Below are positions 29,242-38,890 of a stretch of DNA of 64,000 bases, one piece after another; the first letter of the stretch is position 1; every line of letters begins with the position of its first letter. Both the position numbers and the translations under genes were made by a program. The DNA lies in contig NZ_CP060495.1 of assembly GCF_014334095.1 (NCBI RefSeq), positions 2,007,001 to 2,071,000 of the forward strand, given 5' to 3'. The stretch is from Novosphingopyxis iocasae. GTDB lineage: Bacteria; Pseudomonadota; Alphaproteobacteria; Sphingomonadales; Sphingomonadaceae. The notes below the pieces were generated by a model. That model saw only the letters and a list, made by a program, of their open reading frames with translations, had not been told where the DNA came from and made no database searches.

Positions 29242-29301
29242 GGGCGGGAAATCTCATATCTAAGCGGCCATCGGTCGCCATGTGCAAAGGGCTTGCAAAG
29301 C

Positions 29302-31881
29302 ATGAACCTCGAAAAATTCACCGATCGCGCCAAGGGCTTCCTGCAGTCCGCGCAAACCGTCGCCATCCGCGAAAGCCATCAGCGGATCGGCACCGAGCAT
29401 CTTCTGAAGGCGCTTCTCGAAGACAGCGAAGGCATGGCCGCCGGGCTGATTGCCCGCGCGGGCGGTGATGCCAAGCGCGCGGTGGCCGAAGTCGACAAGG
29501 CGCTTGTCAAAAATCCACAGGTCTCCGGCGGCGGTGCGCAGCAGACGCCTGGCCTCGATAATGATGCGGTGCGCGTGCTGGATCAGGCCGAGCAGGTCGC
29601 GAAGAAGGCGGGCGACTCCTATGTGACGGTCGAACGGCTGCTGCTCGCCCTGGCGCTGGCCAAGGACACGGCGGCGGGCAAGGCGCTCGACGCTGCGGAC
29701 CTCACGCCGCAGGCGCTAAATGGCGCGATCGACGAACTGCGCGGCGGCCGCACCGCCGATACCGCCAGCGCGGAAGATCGCTACGATGCGCTGAAGAAAT
29801 TCGCGCGCGATCTGACCGAGGCGGCGCGCGCCGGCAAGCTCGATCCTGTGATCGGCCGTGACGAGGAAATCCGCCGCACGATCCAGATTCTCTCGCGCCG
29901 CACCAAGAACAACCCCGCCCTGATCGGCGAACCCGGGGTCGGCAAAACCGCGATTGCCGAAGGCATGGCGCTGCGCATCGCCAATGGCGACGTGCCCGAT
30001 ACGCTGAAGGACCGCCGCCTCCTCGCGCTCGACATGGGGTCGCTGATCGCGGGCGCGAAATATCGCGGCGAATTCGAGGAGCGTCTGAAGGGCGTGCTCG
30101 ACGAGGTGAAGCAGGCCGAAGGCGAGATCATCCTGTTCATCGACGAGATGCACACGCTGATCGGCGCGGGCAAATCCGAAGGCGCGATGGACGCCGGCAA
30201 CCTGTTGAAACCAGCGCTCGCGCGCGGCGAACTCCACTGCATCGGCGCGACGACGCTCGACGAATATCGCAAATATATCGAGAAAGACCCGGCCCTGCAG
30301 CGGCGGTTCCAGCCCGTGTTCGTGGGCGAGCCGAGCGTGGAAGATACCGTATCGATCCTGCGCGGGATCAAGGAGAAGTACGAGCTTCACCATGGCGTGC
30401 GGATCACCGACGGCGCGCTAGTCTCCGCCGCCACCCTCTCCAACCGCTACATCACCGACCGTTTCTTGCCGGACAAAGCCATCGACCTGATGGACGAGGC
30501 GGCGAGCCGCATTCGCATGGAAGTGGAGAGCAAGCCTGAGGAGATCGAGGCGCTCGACCGTCGCATCATCCAGCTGAAAATCGAACGTGAGGCGCTTTCA
30601 CGTGAGAACGACCAGGCCTCGCGCGATCGCCTCGAGAATCTAGAAGGCGAATTGGCGCGACTGGAAGAGGAAAACGACGCCCTCACGCTGCGCTGGCAGG
30701 CGGAGAAGGACAAGATCGGCGCCGAGGCGAAGCTGAAGGAACAGCTCGATCAGGCACGCATCGAGCTGGAGCAGGCGCAGCGCGGCGGCGACCTCGCCCG
30801 CGCGGGCGAGCTCAGCTACGGCACGATCCCCGATCTCGAAAAGAAGCTCGCCCAGGCCGGTGAAGCCACCGAAGGCGCCATGCTGCGCGAGGAGGTTACC
30901 AGCGAGGATATTGCCGCTGTCGTCGAAAAGTGGACCGGCATTCCCGTCGACCGCATGCTGGAGGGCGAGCGCGAAAAGCTCCTCGAGATGGAGAAGGCGC
31001 TGGGTGCCAAGGTGATCGGTCAGGACAATGCGATCGACGCCGTGTCCAAAGCGGTCCGCCGTTCGCGCGCCGGATTGCAGGACCCCAACCGTCCCCTCGG
31101 CAGCTTCCTGTTCCTAGGCCCTACCGGCGTCGGCAAGACGGAGCTGACCAAGTCGCTCGCCGAATTCCTATTCGACGATTCCAGCGCCATGGTTCGCATC
31201 GACATGAGCGAATATATGGAAAAGCACGCGGTCGCCCGGCTGATCGGCGCGCCTCCGGGCTATGTCGGCTATGAAGAGGGCGGCGCTTTGACCGAAGCCG
31301 TGCGCCGCCGCCCCTATCAGGTGATCCTGTTCGACGAGGTGGAGAAAGCGCATAACGACGTCTTCAACGTGCTATTGCAGGTGCTCGACGACGGGCGCCT
31401 GACAGACGGACAGGGCCGCACCGTCGATTTCTCGAACACACTCATCATTCTGACGTCGAACCTGGGCAGCCAATATCTGTCCAACATGACCGACGAGCAG
31501 GCGGTGGACGATGTCGAGCCGCAGGTGATGGAGGTGGTGCGCGATCACTTCCGGCCCGAATTCCTGAACCGGCTGGACGAGATCATCCTGTTTCAGCGTT
31601 TGCGCCAGGAACATATGGCGCCGATCGTTGAAATCCAGATTGCCCGCGTCCAGCGGCTGCTGGCGGACCGCAAGGTGACGATCGAGCTTTCGGAGGCGGC
31701 AAAAGCCTGGCTGGGCCGCGTGGGGTACGACCCGGTGTACGGCGCCCGCCCGCTGCGCCGCGCCGTCCAACGCTATGTCCAAGACCCGCTGGCCGACATG
31801 CTCCTGCGCGGCGAAGTGCCCGATGGCTCGACGGTGCACGTGGATGAGGGGGATGGAGAGCTGCGGTTCACCGTTACCTAG
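29302..31881 (+). CDS. clpB: ATP-dependent disaggregase ClpB
   Basis: 859 residues, as expected. The N-terminal Clp-N domain begins [18 protein letters not shown]; the first AAA+ domain has Walker [14 protein letters not shown] (about 206-218); the coiled-coil middle domain, rich in Glu/Arg (about 410-520), is present, which separates it from ClpA/ClpC; the second AAA+ domain has [14 protein letters not shown] (near residue 605) and the arginine-finger region. With DnaK it rescues aggregated proteins. The ATG at 29302 is chosen because the upstream frame has no Clp-N similarity. It is followed closely by a convergent gene. Confidence 0.97.
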   Translation: MNLEKFTDRAKGFLQSAQTVAIRESHQRIGTEHLLKALLEDSEGMAAGLIARAGGDAKRAVAEVDKALVKNPQVSGGGAQQTPGLDNDAVRVLDQAEQVAKKAGDSYVTVERLLLALALAKDTAAGKALDAADLTPQALNGAIDELRGGRTADTASAEDRYDALKKFARDLTEAARAGKLDPVIGRDEEIRRTIQILSRRTKNNPALIGEPGVGKTAIAEGMALRIANGDVPDTLKDRRLLALDMGSLIAGAKYRGEFEERLKGVLDEVKQAEGEIILFIDEMHTLIGAGKSEGAMDAGNLLKPALARGELHCIGATTLDEYRKYIEKDPALQRRFQPVFVGEPSVEDTVSILRGIKEKYELHHGVRITDGALVSAATLSNRYITDRFLPDKAIDLMDEAASRIRMEVESKPEEIEALDRRIIQLKIEREALSRENDQASRDRLENLEGELARLEEENDALTLRWQAEKDKIGAEAKLKEQLDQARIELEQAQRGGDLARAGELSYGTIPDLEKKLAQAGEATEGAMLREEVTSEDIAAVVEKWTGIPVDRMLEGEREKLLEMEKALGAKVIGQDNAIDAVSKAVRRSRAGLQDPNRPLGSFLFLGPTGVGKTELTKSLAEFLFDDSSAMVRIDMSEYMEKHAVARLIGAPPGYVGYEEGGALTEAVRRRPYQVILFDEVEKAHNDVFNVLLQVLDDGRLTDGQGRTVDFSNTLIILTSNLGSQYLSNMTDEQAVDDVEPQVMEVVRDHFRPEFLNRLDEIILFQRLRQEHMAPIVEIQIARVQRLLADRKVTIELSEAAKAWLGRVGYDPVYGARPLRRAVQRYVQDPLADMLLRGEVPDGSTVHVDEGDGELRFTVT

Positions 31882-31908
31882 GCGACGTTTGAAATTTGCG
31901 AGCGGGAT

Positions 31909-32469
31909 CTATTCGACACGCTGCGCGCGAACCCTTTTTCCGCCATTCACTTTCAGGAAATAGGTTCCGAGCGAACCGCGTTCGATATGAACGTCAGCAC
32001 CCGTGTCAGGTTGCCGGAAAAAGGGAGATGCCTCCGTAGTCTGCCAGGTAGCGTCATCCTGTTTGATCCGGATAGTATACTTGCCGCCCCCTAAAGGACG
32101 GACGGCGGTGATCACCGAATCGATCTCGCTCACGTCCTCCTCGTCGCCATCTTTACCACGGAACAGCGATATTGATGGCAGGCGAAATCCAAACAGAGAT
32201 CGCCGCGCTTGCTTGGCCTGTTGGCGATCCACTATTTTGAGGTCGCCCTTAGCCTCTGCTTGCACGATCGTGGTCGATATCGCGTCGTAACATGCTAGCC
32301 GCGCCGCATCTTCGGAGATCGAACGACAGCTATTCAGGTCGGCCAAATAGGTCGAAGAAGCGCCGTCCACAGACTGTGCGAGAACCTCAGCGGAATTCAA
32401 TGAAAGAACAACACCGAAGCCGAGCGCCAGAGCTCCTGCGCCCCGCCTATTACTCCAAAACGTCGTCAT
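31909..32469 (-). CDS. Secreted protein with C-x(n)-RLACYD motif, unknown function
   Basis: 186 residues with a signal peptide (about 30 residues, ending VLAQSVDG). The segment LNSCRSISEDAARLACYDAI carries a C...RLxCYD pattern found in several periplasmic protein families, including type VI-associated VasI-like proteins. A basic/Arg-rich linker (QARRSLFGFRL) and a C-terminal beta-rich part (GGGKYTIRIKQDD, SLGTYFLKVNGGKRVR) follow. Two cysteines may form a disulfide. It is convergent with clpB and divergent from the TPR/oxygenase gene across about 120 bases. Codon use is less GC-biased than in clpB. Confidence 0.72.
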   Translation of the reverse strand: MTTFWSNRRGAGALALGFGVVLSLNSAEVLAQSVDGASSTYLADLNSCRSISEDAARLACYDAISTTIVQAEAKGDLKIVDRQQAKQARRSLFGFRLPSISLFRGKDGDEEDVSEIDSVITAVRPLGGGKYTIRIKQDDATWQTTEASPFFRQPDTGADVHIERGSLGTYFLKVNGGKRVRAQRVE

Positions 32470-32587
32470 CCTGAAACAACCCTTCCGTGCGATCGCCCTT
32501 CAATTGGTTGACCAATACCGCGAGACGCACGCTGGCAGCAACCGCTCAAGAGTTGCACCCACAGGCATTTCGTCTAGTTTCAAGCCC

Positions 32588-34375
32588 ATGGCTACGATGC
32601 CGCAACTGAACGCCCTGCTACAACAGGCGGATTTGCTGCTCAGGCGGGGAAACGCCGTTGGTGCCGAACAGGTTTTGATGCAGCTGAACAGCCTCGCACC
32701 CAGGCAACCTGCCGTTCTGACCATGCTCGCCCGAACGGTGAAGGCTAAGGGGGATTTGCCGGCTGCCCGAACCTTTTTCGAGCAAGCGGTCTCCGTCGCT
32801 CCCGGTGATGCAGGCCTGCGGGCGGAGTGGGCAAGTTTGCTGGACGACTTAGGCCAGCATCGCGACGCGCTTACCGCATACGACCAAGCACTTAGGATCA
32901 AGCCGGATTTGGTCGATGCCGCCATCGACCGGGCGGTGCTCCTTTATGAAAGGCTGGGCGAGCTGAGCGGTCTTGAACAGCTCCGCGCAATTTGCCGAGT
33001 TCACCCAACGCATCTCAGGGCCTGGCGAAATCTGGCCACGATCGAACGCAAGCGTTGGAATGCGGCGAATGCGATTGAGGCTGCCAGCCATGTTCTTGCG
33101 CAGTCTGGAAGCGATCAGAAATCGCTCTATATTCTTGCCCTTGCGACCCTGGATGCTGGAGAACCAGCCGGGGAGAGGTTTGAGAAGGCGCGCAGGGCCG
33201 ACCCGTCCAATCCCGAGCTGATAGTCAAACACGCCGCAGCCTTGTTGGCCGAGGGCGAGCCGGAGCAGGCCGAAGCTCTCCTCTCCAATATTCTGGATCG
33301 CAATCCGCACTGGATTGATGGCCACGAGGCGTTGGCCCAAATTCGCTGGGAAACGGCATCATCCACGCCGCCGCTCGCCAGCCTCGAGGCCGCTGCAACC
33401 CGTCATTCGAAGCTCGGGCTCGATTTCTGGAAACGCTACATATCGCTCGCAGCAAAGATGGGCGACTTGATTGAGGCAGCCCCTGTGCTGGCAGCTGCCC
33501 GCAGAGAATATGGAGATGCCAACGAACTGGCGCTCGAAGAAGCCAAGATAGCTGCTGAAAGCGATCGTTTCGCCGAGTTTGCTCAGCTCATGGAGAAGGT
33601 GGATCGTTTTCGATCGGCGCAATCAGATATGGTGCTGTGCCGGTGGGAGGCGCGAATGCACCGCTTCAGTGCATTGGACAAGCGCGCCGCAAGACTGATC
33701 GAACACGGATTGGGCGGCCACGCTTGGCCCTATAGAGGATTGGCATGGCGGGCCTTATCCGATCCGCGCTGGCATTGGCTTGAGCGCGACGGGGAGCTCG
33801 TTTCCGAGATGGATTTGACTGGGATATCGACCGATATTCCAAAAATCGCGGAGCATCTTCGCGCAATCCATTTGGCAAAACGGGAGCCGATGGAGCAGTC
33901 TCTTCGCGGCGGGACGCAAACGGACGGCATGTTGTTCGCCCGAAGAGCGCCAGAGATCCGACTTATCGTCGATTCTCTTAATGATGCAGTTTCGGATTAT
34001 CTAGGCAGTCTGCCGCCGGTGGATCGCGAGCATCCTCTTTTGCGGTTTAATAGAGACAGCTTTCGATTTTCCGGCGCGTGGTCGGTTCGGCTTACTGGCA
34101 AGGGTTTTCACGTTCCGCATTTCCACCACGAGGGTCATATCAGTTCGGCATTCTACCTCGGTTTACCGGACGATGTAGATGGGCATAGCGATGCCGGCAC
34201 CTTGGTAATTGGTGAGCCGCCGCCGGAGTTCGGCCTCGCTTGGAAACCGCTCAGATCAATCAGACCGCGTCCGGGTCAACTGGCTTTATTTCCCTCATAC
34301 TCATGGCACGGGACTAGGCCCTTCGCGACGGGAGAGCGACTAACGGTCGCTTTTGATGTTCAGTTGAGAAGTTAG
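32588..34375 (+). CDS. TPR protein fused to a putative 2OG-Fe(II) oxygenase domain
   Basis: 595 residues if the ATG at 32588 is used (another ATG at 32597 is possible; the longer frame from a TTG has no TPR). Residues 5 to about 300 are TPR-like helical pairs (LLQQADLLLRRGNAVGAEQVL, ALTAYDQALRIKPD, RFEKARRADPSNPELI). The C-terminal 130 residues fit the 2OG-FeII_Oxy_5 fold: a His-rich segment (FHVPHFHHEGH, near residue 505), GTLVIGEPP, then PGQLALFPSYSWHGTRPF with the distal His (about 573) and an RLTVAFDV arginine. Iron ligands are inferred, not proved. It is convergent with a TonB-dependent receptor. Confidence 0.78.
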   Translation: MATMPQLNALLQQADLLLRRGNAVGAEQVLMQLNSLAPRQPAVLTMLARTVKAKGDLPAARTFFEQAVSVAPGDAGLRAEWASLLDDLGQHRDALTAYDQALRIKPDLVDAAIDRAVLLYERLGELSGLEQLRAICRVHPTHLRAWRNLATIERKRWNAANAIEAASHVLAQSGSDQKSLYILALATLDAGEPAGERFEKARRADPSNPELIVKHAAALLAEGEPEQAEALLSNILDRNPHWIDGHEALAQIRWETASSTPPLASLEAAATRHSKLGLDFWKRYISLAAKMGDLIEAAPVLAAARREYGDANELALEEAKIAAESDRFAEFAQLMEKVDRFRSAQSDMVLCRWEARMHRFSALDKRAARLIEHGLGGHAWPYRGLAWRALSDPRWHWLERDGELVSEMDLTGISTDIPKIAEHLRAIHLAKREPMEQSLRGGTQTDGMLFARRAPEIRLIVDSLNDAVSDYLGSLPPVDREHPLLRFNRDSFRFSGAWSVRLTGKGFHVPHFHHEGHISSAFYLGLPDDVDGHSDAGTLVIGEPPPEFGLAWKPLRSIRPRPGQLALFPSYSWHGTRPFATGERLTVAFDVQLRS

Positions 34376-34423
34376 GAACTCAAATCTGGTCGTGCTGAAA
34401 ACAGGTTTAAATGTTGCAACAAA

Positions 34424-34452
34424 AAAGGCGGGCCGAGGCCCGCCTTTCTTTT
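34424..34452. terminator. Bidirectional terminator between the TPR gene and the TonB receptor
   Basis: AAAGGCGGGC and GCCCGCCTTT pair perfectly around a CGAG loop, with A's before and TTTT after. It ends both convergent transcripts. Confidence 0.9.
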
Positions 34453-34469
34453 GGATTAGTTTCGTTCGC

Positions 34470-37400
34470 TTAGAAGTCGAAGGTGACGTTAGCGAAGAGG
34501 AAGCGACCTACCGGATCGTAAGTCTCGGTGTAAGTATTTCCGTTCGTGCCGCCGTAACCCGAAGCGATGATCGGCGGTTCGCGATCGAGGATGTTGTTCA
34601 CGCCAAGACGCAGAACCATCGGATCGACAGCGAAGGACAGGGTGAGATCGAAGTAGCTCTGCGCCCCGATATCACCAGGCGTAGCTTCGGCGCCCGTACC
34701 CAGGTCCAGATCGTCGCTACGCTGATCCCACTGCACGGGACCGTAGTAACGCCAGCGACCGGAAATACCGATACCGCTATCGAGGGTGTAACCCGCACGA
34801 AGCTGGTGACGCCACTCGGGACGCGGGGTTCCGCAAACCAGGCCATGATAGCCCGTGCAGTCATACTTGCCGTCGGTGTCGGTTCCCGGAATGCCGGTGT
34901 CGATGACGAACTCGGCAAGATAGGAACCATTGAACGACAGGCTGAGACCGCCCGGTCCGATCGCACGCGAGTAAGAAGCCGACACGTCCACACCGGACGT
35001 CTTCACGCCACCGATATTCTGCGTGGTGTTCGTGACGAAGCTTCCGGGCGTCCAGAGCGTCAGGCTGCCCGGAGCACGATTGACCAGGTTACAGAACAGC
35101 GGATCACCTGTCAGGCCGCACTGGTTGAGAGCGGTCTGGGCACCGATCGAGCTGATCGCGTTGTCCACGTTGATGTTGAAGTAATCAACCGACGCAACGA
35201 AGCCAGGCAGGATCGACTGAGGCTGAATGACCACACCGGCGGTGTAGGTATCAGCCTTTTCAGGTTCAACATTGGGGTTACCGCCGATGAACTGGTTGTA
35301 CTGGCCCGCAGGGCTTGCGGCCACCGTACCATAGCGCGAGGCCGGCACGCCAAGATTGACGCACTGAGCCTGGGTATAGTCCGGCGTAGCGCCCGCGCAC
35401 GGATCGCTGCCGCTGAACAAGGCGACCCGGTTCGGCGAGAACAAGTTGAGGATGTTCGGAGCACGAACCGCGCGGTTATAACCACCCCGGAAACGGACAG
35501 CGGGGATCGGCGCAAAGTTCACCAAAGCCTTGTACGTGTCGGTGGTGACGCCCGTGCTGTAGTTCGAATAGCGATAGCCGAGTTCGAACGACAGTTCGTC
35601 GATGAAGCCATTCTCGATGACCGGGATATTCGCTTCGGCGAACACTTCCGTCACGTCGAACTGACCGTCCACGTCGAGCTGCGGGCTGCCCTGACCAGCA
35701 CCATCTTGCGTTTGGAAGGCAAGGTCGTTGCGGGTGGAGAGCTTCTCCTTACGATATTCGGCACCGGCAGCGAAGCCGACGGGACTAGCCGAACCGATCG
35801 AGAAAAGATCGCCGCTAATGAAGCCGTTGACGATCGTCTCTTCCACTTCGCCTTTCGACAGTAGCGGAATGTTGACGTAATCGATCGCAGCCTGCGTGAT
35901 GCCAGCACGCGGATCGGTTCCGCCGACGATGCCGGGGCCTTGGAACGGATTGTAGACCGCGCAATTCGGGTCGCTTCCGTCGATCACGGACTGACAAACG
36001 ACATTACCGTCAGCATCAATACGAGCCTGCAGCGCGTTGCGCAGACGCGAACGCGAGAAGTCGTTGTTGTAAACTTGGCTGAAGATAGTGGTGCCATACT
36101 GGCCGGACAGGTCGTAACGAATATTTTCGGTAAGGTCTCCGCGAACACCTGCTACCGCACGGTAGGCTGTGTGGCGAAGGTCATCGAAACGCGGACCGCC
36201 TTCGATGTTACGCTTACCGAGCAAGATCGGAACCACGCCCGCGCCAGTCGGATCCACACCATTGGCAAAATCGCCACGATCAGGATTGCCGTCGATCAGA
36301 CCGCAAAGCGTTGCACCCTGCCCCGGAGTAAGGATGGGGCTATCGCAAGCGATATTATAGGTGTCGGCAAAGAAGGTACCCGACTGCGCGATCTGGGCCT
36401 GTGACCGATCGTCCATGAACATGAACTCGGAGTAAGCCGTAACGCCGGGCGTGATTTCATAATCGGCAAAGAAGCCGGCCGTATAACGCTCGTCAGGGCG
36501 CTGGAAGTAGTTAATCGGGTTGTAGTTATATGCCGCGTAAGGACGACCGAAATTATCGGAGCCGTCGGCGACCAGCGCGCCGAAGAGATCGAAGTTCGGA
36601 TCGGTCACCGTGGCATAGGGAGCTGTGGAGGAACCGCCGCAGCTTACGCCGTTACGCGAACCGGTAAGTGCGCAGAAGGAGTAGTCGCGATCCCCAAGGA
36701 ACAGCGCATTGACTTCACGGTAGCCAGCATAGGCCGTAACATGGCCACGACCGTCGTCAAAACCCGCACCGAGAGTCAGTTCGACGCTGAACTGCGAGCC
36801 GCTAGCGGTGTTGCCGCTGGGCGGATTGAAGCCGCGCGCTGCGTTACGGTCCAGGATGGTCTGTCCGTCCGGACGGATTACCTGATCAGTACCGTTATCG
36901 TGCTGGTAAAGGCCGTACTGGCTGTTGAGCTGAACGCCTTCGAAGTCGGTGTTCATAACAAAGTTCACAACGCCTGCGACGGCGTCGGCACCGTAGGTTG
37001 CCGAAGCACCACCGGTGAGAACTTCAACGCGCTCGATCAGCGACGCGGGGATCTGGTTGATGTCCGCCACGGGAAGACCCGGATCGCCCGGCTGCAGTCG
37101 GCGACCGTTGACGAGTACGAGCGTACGTGCCGGCCCAAGGCCACGCACGTCGACCGTCGCGGTACCCGATGCGCCATTGGCGATGAAGGCGTTCTGGCCA
37201 CCAAGCACCTGCGGCAGAGAGTTGAGGAGATCCTCAACGCGAACGCTACCAGAGTCCTTGAACTCCTGAGCGCTCACAACCGTTACCGGGCTGGCCGATT
37301 CAAGATTGGGAGAGCGAATGCGCGTACCCGTAACGACGATGGGCTCACCGATAGCGGGGCCATTGGCGGAGACATCGGTATCGGCGGTTTCTTCCGGCCC

Positions 37401-37493
37401 GATCTGAGCCATGGCCGGTACCGAAACAAGCGCAAGACCCATCGCAAAGGGTGCAGCGCTGAGCTTCAGCCGACTGAGAGTTTGAGTTTTCAC
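34470..37493 (-). CDS. TonB-dependent receptor
   Basis: 1007 residues from a GTG at 37493, preceded by GAGGGG nine bases away. A signal peptide (MKTQTLSRLKLSAAPFAMG, ending AMAQ) leads to a plug domain with IVVTGTRIRSPNLESASPV (about 52-70) and the conserved VRGLGPARTLVLVNGRR, then a 22-strand barrel ending in the C-terminal Phe (VTFDF). No N-terminal signalling domain is visible. The long extracellular loops are rich in Asn/Gly/Asp, as in sphingomonad receptors for oligosaccharides or siderophores; the ligand is unknown. The gene lies downstream of a 221-base leader and is convergent with the TPR/oxygenase gene. Confidence 0.95.
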   Translation of the reverse strand: MKTQTLSRLKLSAAPFAMGLALVSVPAMAQIGPEETADTDVSANGPAIGEPIVVTGTRIRSPNLESASPVTVVSAQEFKDSGSVRVEDLLNSLPQVLGGQNAFIANGASGTATVDVRGLGPARTLVLVNGRRLQPGDPGLPVADINQIPASLIERVEVLTGGASATYGADAVAGVVNFVMNTDFEGVQLNSQYGLYQHDNGTDQVIRPDGQTILDRNAARGFNPPSGNTASGSQFSVELTLGAGFDDGRGHVTAYAGYREVNALFLGDRDYSFCALTGSRNGVSCGGSSTAPYATVTDPNFDLFGALVADGSDNFGRPYAAYNYNPINYFQRPDERYTAGFFADYEITPGVTAYSEFMFMDDRSQAQIAQSGTFFADTYNIACDSPILTPGQGATLCGLIDGNPDRGDFANGVDPTGAGVVPILLGKRNIEGGPRFDDLRHTAYRAVAGVRGDLTENIRYDLSGQYGTTIFSQVYNNDFSRSRLRNALQARIDADGNVVCQSVIDGSDPNCAVYNPFQGPGIVGGTDPRAGITQAAIDYVNIPLLSKGEVEETIVNGFISGDLFSIGSASPVGFAAGAEYRKEKLSTRNDLAFQTQDGAGQGSPQLDVDGQFDVTEVFAEANIPVIENGFIDELSFELGYRYSNYSTGVTTDTYKALVNFAPIPAVRFRGGYNRAVRAPNILNLFSPNRVALFSGSDPCAGATPDYTQAQCVNLGVPASRYGTVAASPAGQYNQFIGGNPNVEPEKADTYTAGVVIQPQSILPGFVASVDYFNINVDNAISSIGAQTALNQCGLTGDPLFCNLVNRAPGSLTLWTPGSFVTNTTQNIGGVKTSGVDVSASYSRAIGPGGLSLSFNGSYLAEFVIDTGIPGTDTDGKYDCTGYHGLVCGTPRPEWRHQLRAGYTLDSGIGISGRWRYYGPVQWDQRSDDLDLGTGAEATPGDIGAQSYFDLTLSFAVDPMVLRLGVNNILDREPPIIASGYGGTNGNTYTETYDPVGRFLFANVTFDF

Positions 37494-37714
37494 GGTTAAA
37501 TTCCCCTCGATAACAAAGAGTGGTGCGGGTGCTTATTGTCTAAGGCGAGGAGCCTCTACTCCGCACACTATCCCGAGGTGTGTTCGAAATGCCCATGTCT
37601 GGCAAAGAAAAATGGCTGGAACGCGCCAGTTTCCAATTTATTGTCTCCTTTTTGCAACAACCCTTGCAAGCTCTTACGCGCTTTTATCAGAGGACATCAG
37701 ACCTGCCAGAAGGC
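37494..37714 (-). promoter_or_regulatory. 221-base untranslated region upstream of the TonB receptor
   Basis: No gene fits here. The minus-strand sequence has a purine-rich ribosome-binding site near 37505 and TTGCAA repeated near 37665-37672, which could contribute to a promoter, but I cannot define -35 and -10 elements with confidence. A long leader is usual for large outer-membrane receptors. Confidence 0.3.
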
Positions 37715-38650
37715 TCATCCGCTCGGAGGCCCCGCCACCAGTAGCGGGTCGATGCGGGCGTCTTTCCATTTGAGCCCCCAGTGGAGATGGGGGCCGGTGG
37801 CGCGTCCGGATTGGCCCACTTTGCCGATCGGCTGGCCCTGCTTCACGCGGTCACCCTCGTTCACCAAAATCTCGGAGGCGTGGAGGAAAGCACTGTTGAG
37901 GCCCATGCCGTGATCGATGATGATCAGCTTGCCTTCCAGCGTGAAATCATCCTTCGCGGCCAGCGTCACTACGCCGTCGGCGGGCGCGACGAAGATGGTG
38001 CCGGTGGGCACGGCGATGTCGGCGCCGCCATGGTAGCTGCCGGGTTTTCCCTGATAGACGCGCTGCGATCCGAAAAAGCCGGATTGGCGCCCGGTGACCG
38101 GCCAGATGAAATCCTGTCGCCAGCCGTCGCTCACCACATCCACGTCGCGCGCTGCGACGATGCGGGCAAGCTCCGGCCCGCGCCGCGCCTTGAACGCCTC
38201 GCTGCTGACACCTGCACGATAGGGCGCGTTAATATATTCCAGCTTCCAGTCGCCCGGCGCGACATTCAGCGTTCGCTCGACCGTCCTGCCGTCGTTCAGT
38301 GTGGCAACAAGCCGCACCTCGGCCTTGGAGTCGCGGTCCAGACCGATGATGAAAAAACCGTCCTCGCCAATATCGACAGCTTCACCCTCAAAGGTCAGCA
38401 TGCGGGTGCCGCTGGGGACGCGGCCTGTCAGCAGCGCGCCCTGTTGCATCGGCCCTTCGAACCAGAAACCGGTCCGCACCGGCTCGGCAGGGGGCGGTGC
38501 CGGCGTCGGACTTGGAGACGGACGCGGGGTGGGGACGACAACCGGCGGCCCCGCATTCGCGCGAGCGCTCTCCATCTCGGGCCGCCCTTCGGGAACGCAG
38601 GACGACAGCAGCAGGGCCGAGGCGAGGAAAACAGTGGCGGAGCGGATCAT
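37715..38650 (-). CDS. M23 family peptidase lipoprotein (LytM domain)
   Basis: 311 residues. A lipobox (ALLLSSC, Cys about residue 18) is followed by a Pro-rich linker (TPRPSPSPTPAPPP), then a beta-rich domain and a C-terminal LytM zinc-endopeptidase domain (from about 190) with YHGGADIAVPTGT (first His and Asp ligands) and ATGPHLHWGLKW (HxH). It should cleave peptidoglycan cross-links near the outer membrane or act as an amidase activator. The catalytic set is complete. It overlaps DUF2093 by ATGA and follows xseA in the same direction. Confidence 0.88.
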   Translation of the reverse strand: MIRSATVFLASALLLSSCVPEGRPEMESARANAGPPVVVPTPRPSPSPTPAPPPAEPVRTGFWFEGPMQQGALLTGRVPSGTRMLTFEGEAVDIGEDGFFIIGLDRDSKAEVRLVATLNDGRTVERTLNVAPGDWKLEYINAPYRAGVSSEAFKARRGPELARIVAARDVDVVSDGWRQDFIWPVTGRQSGFFGSQRVYQGKPGSYHGGADIAVPTGTIFVAPADGVVTLAAKDDFTLEGKLIIIDHGMGLNSAFLHASEILVNEGDRVKQGQPIGKVGQSGRATGPHLHWGLKWKDARIDPLLVAGPPSG

Positions 38651-38847
38651 TTCGGCGAAAGCGCTCCGACCGAGATTTCCGCGGTGGCATAGGGCTCCTG
38701 CCGCTCCACGCTCCAATAGCGCAGCTCTTCGAGCGATATCGGCGTGCCGGTGACGGCGCAGAGCACATGATCGCCGGGCGAAAGCAGACGGAAGCCATTG
38801 GCCATATAGTGAAGGCGGGCGGGACGGCTGGTGGCGGACATCAACAT
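38647..38847 (-). CDS. DUF2093 domain protein
   Basis: 66 residues. The sequence ARLHYMANGFRLLSPGDHVLCAVTGTPISLEELRYWSVERQEPY is the DUF2093 pattern, a short domain of unknown function found almost only in alphaproteobacteria (family knowledge). It sits 43 bases after xseA and its stop overlaps the M23 lipoprotein start, so it is translated in line with both. A single Cys and an almost wholly beta/turn character argue against an enzyme. Confidence 0.88.
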   Translation of the reverse strand: MLMSATSRPARLHYMANGFRLLSPGDHVLCAVTGTPISLEELRYWSVERQEPYATAEISVGALSPK

Positions 38848-38890
38848 GGTTCGTATCTCTGGTCTGGAATGTGTGAGGCTGCGCTGAACA

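Noticed and set aside
34392-35864. 490-codon open frame antisense to the TonB receptor
   Set aside because: The receptor on the other strand has plug and barrel landmarks; the sense product is Arg/Asp-rich and without a fold.
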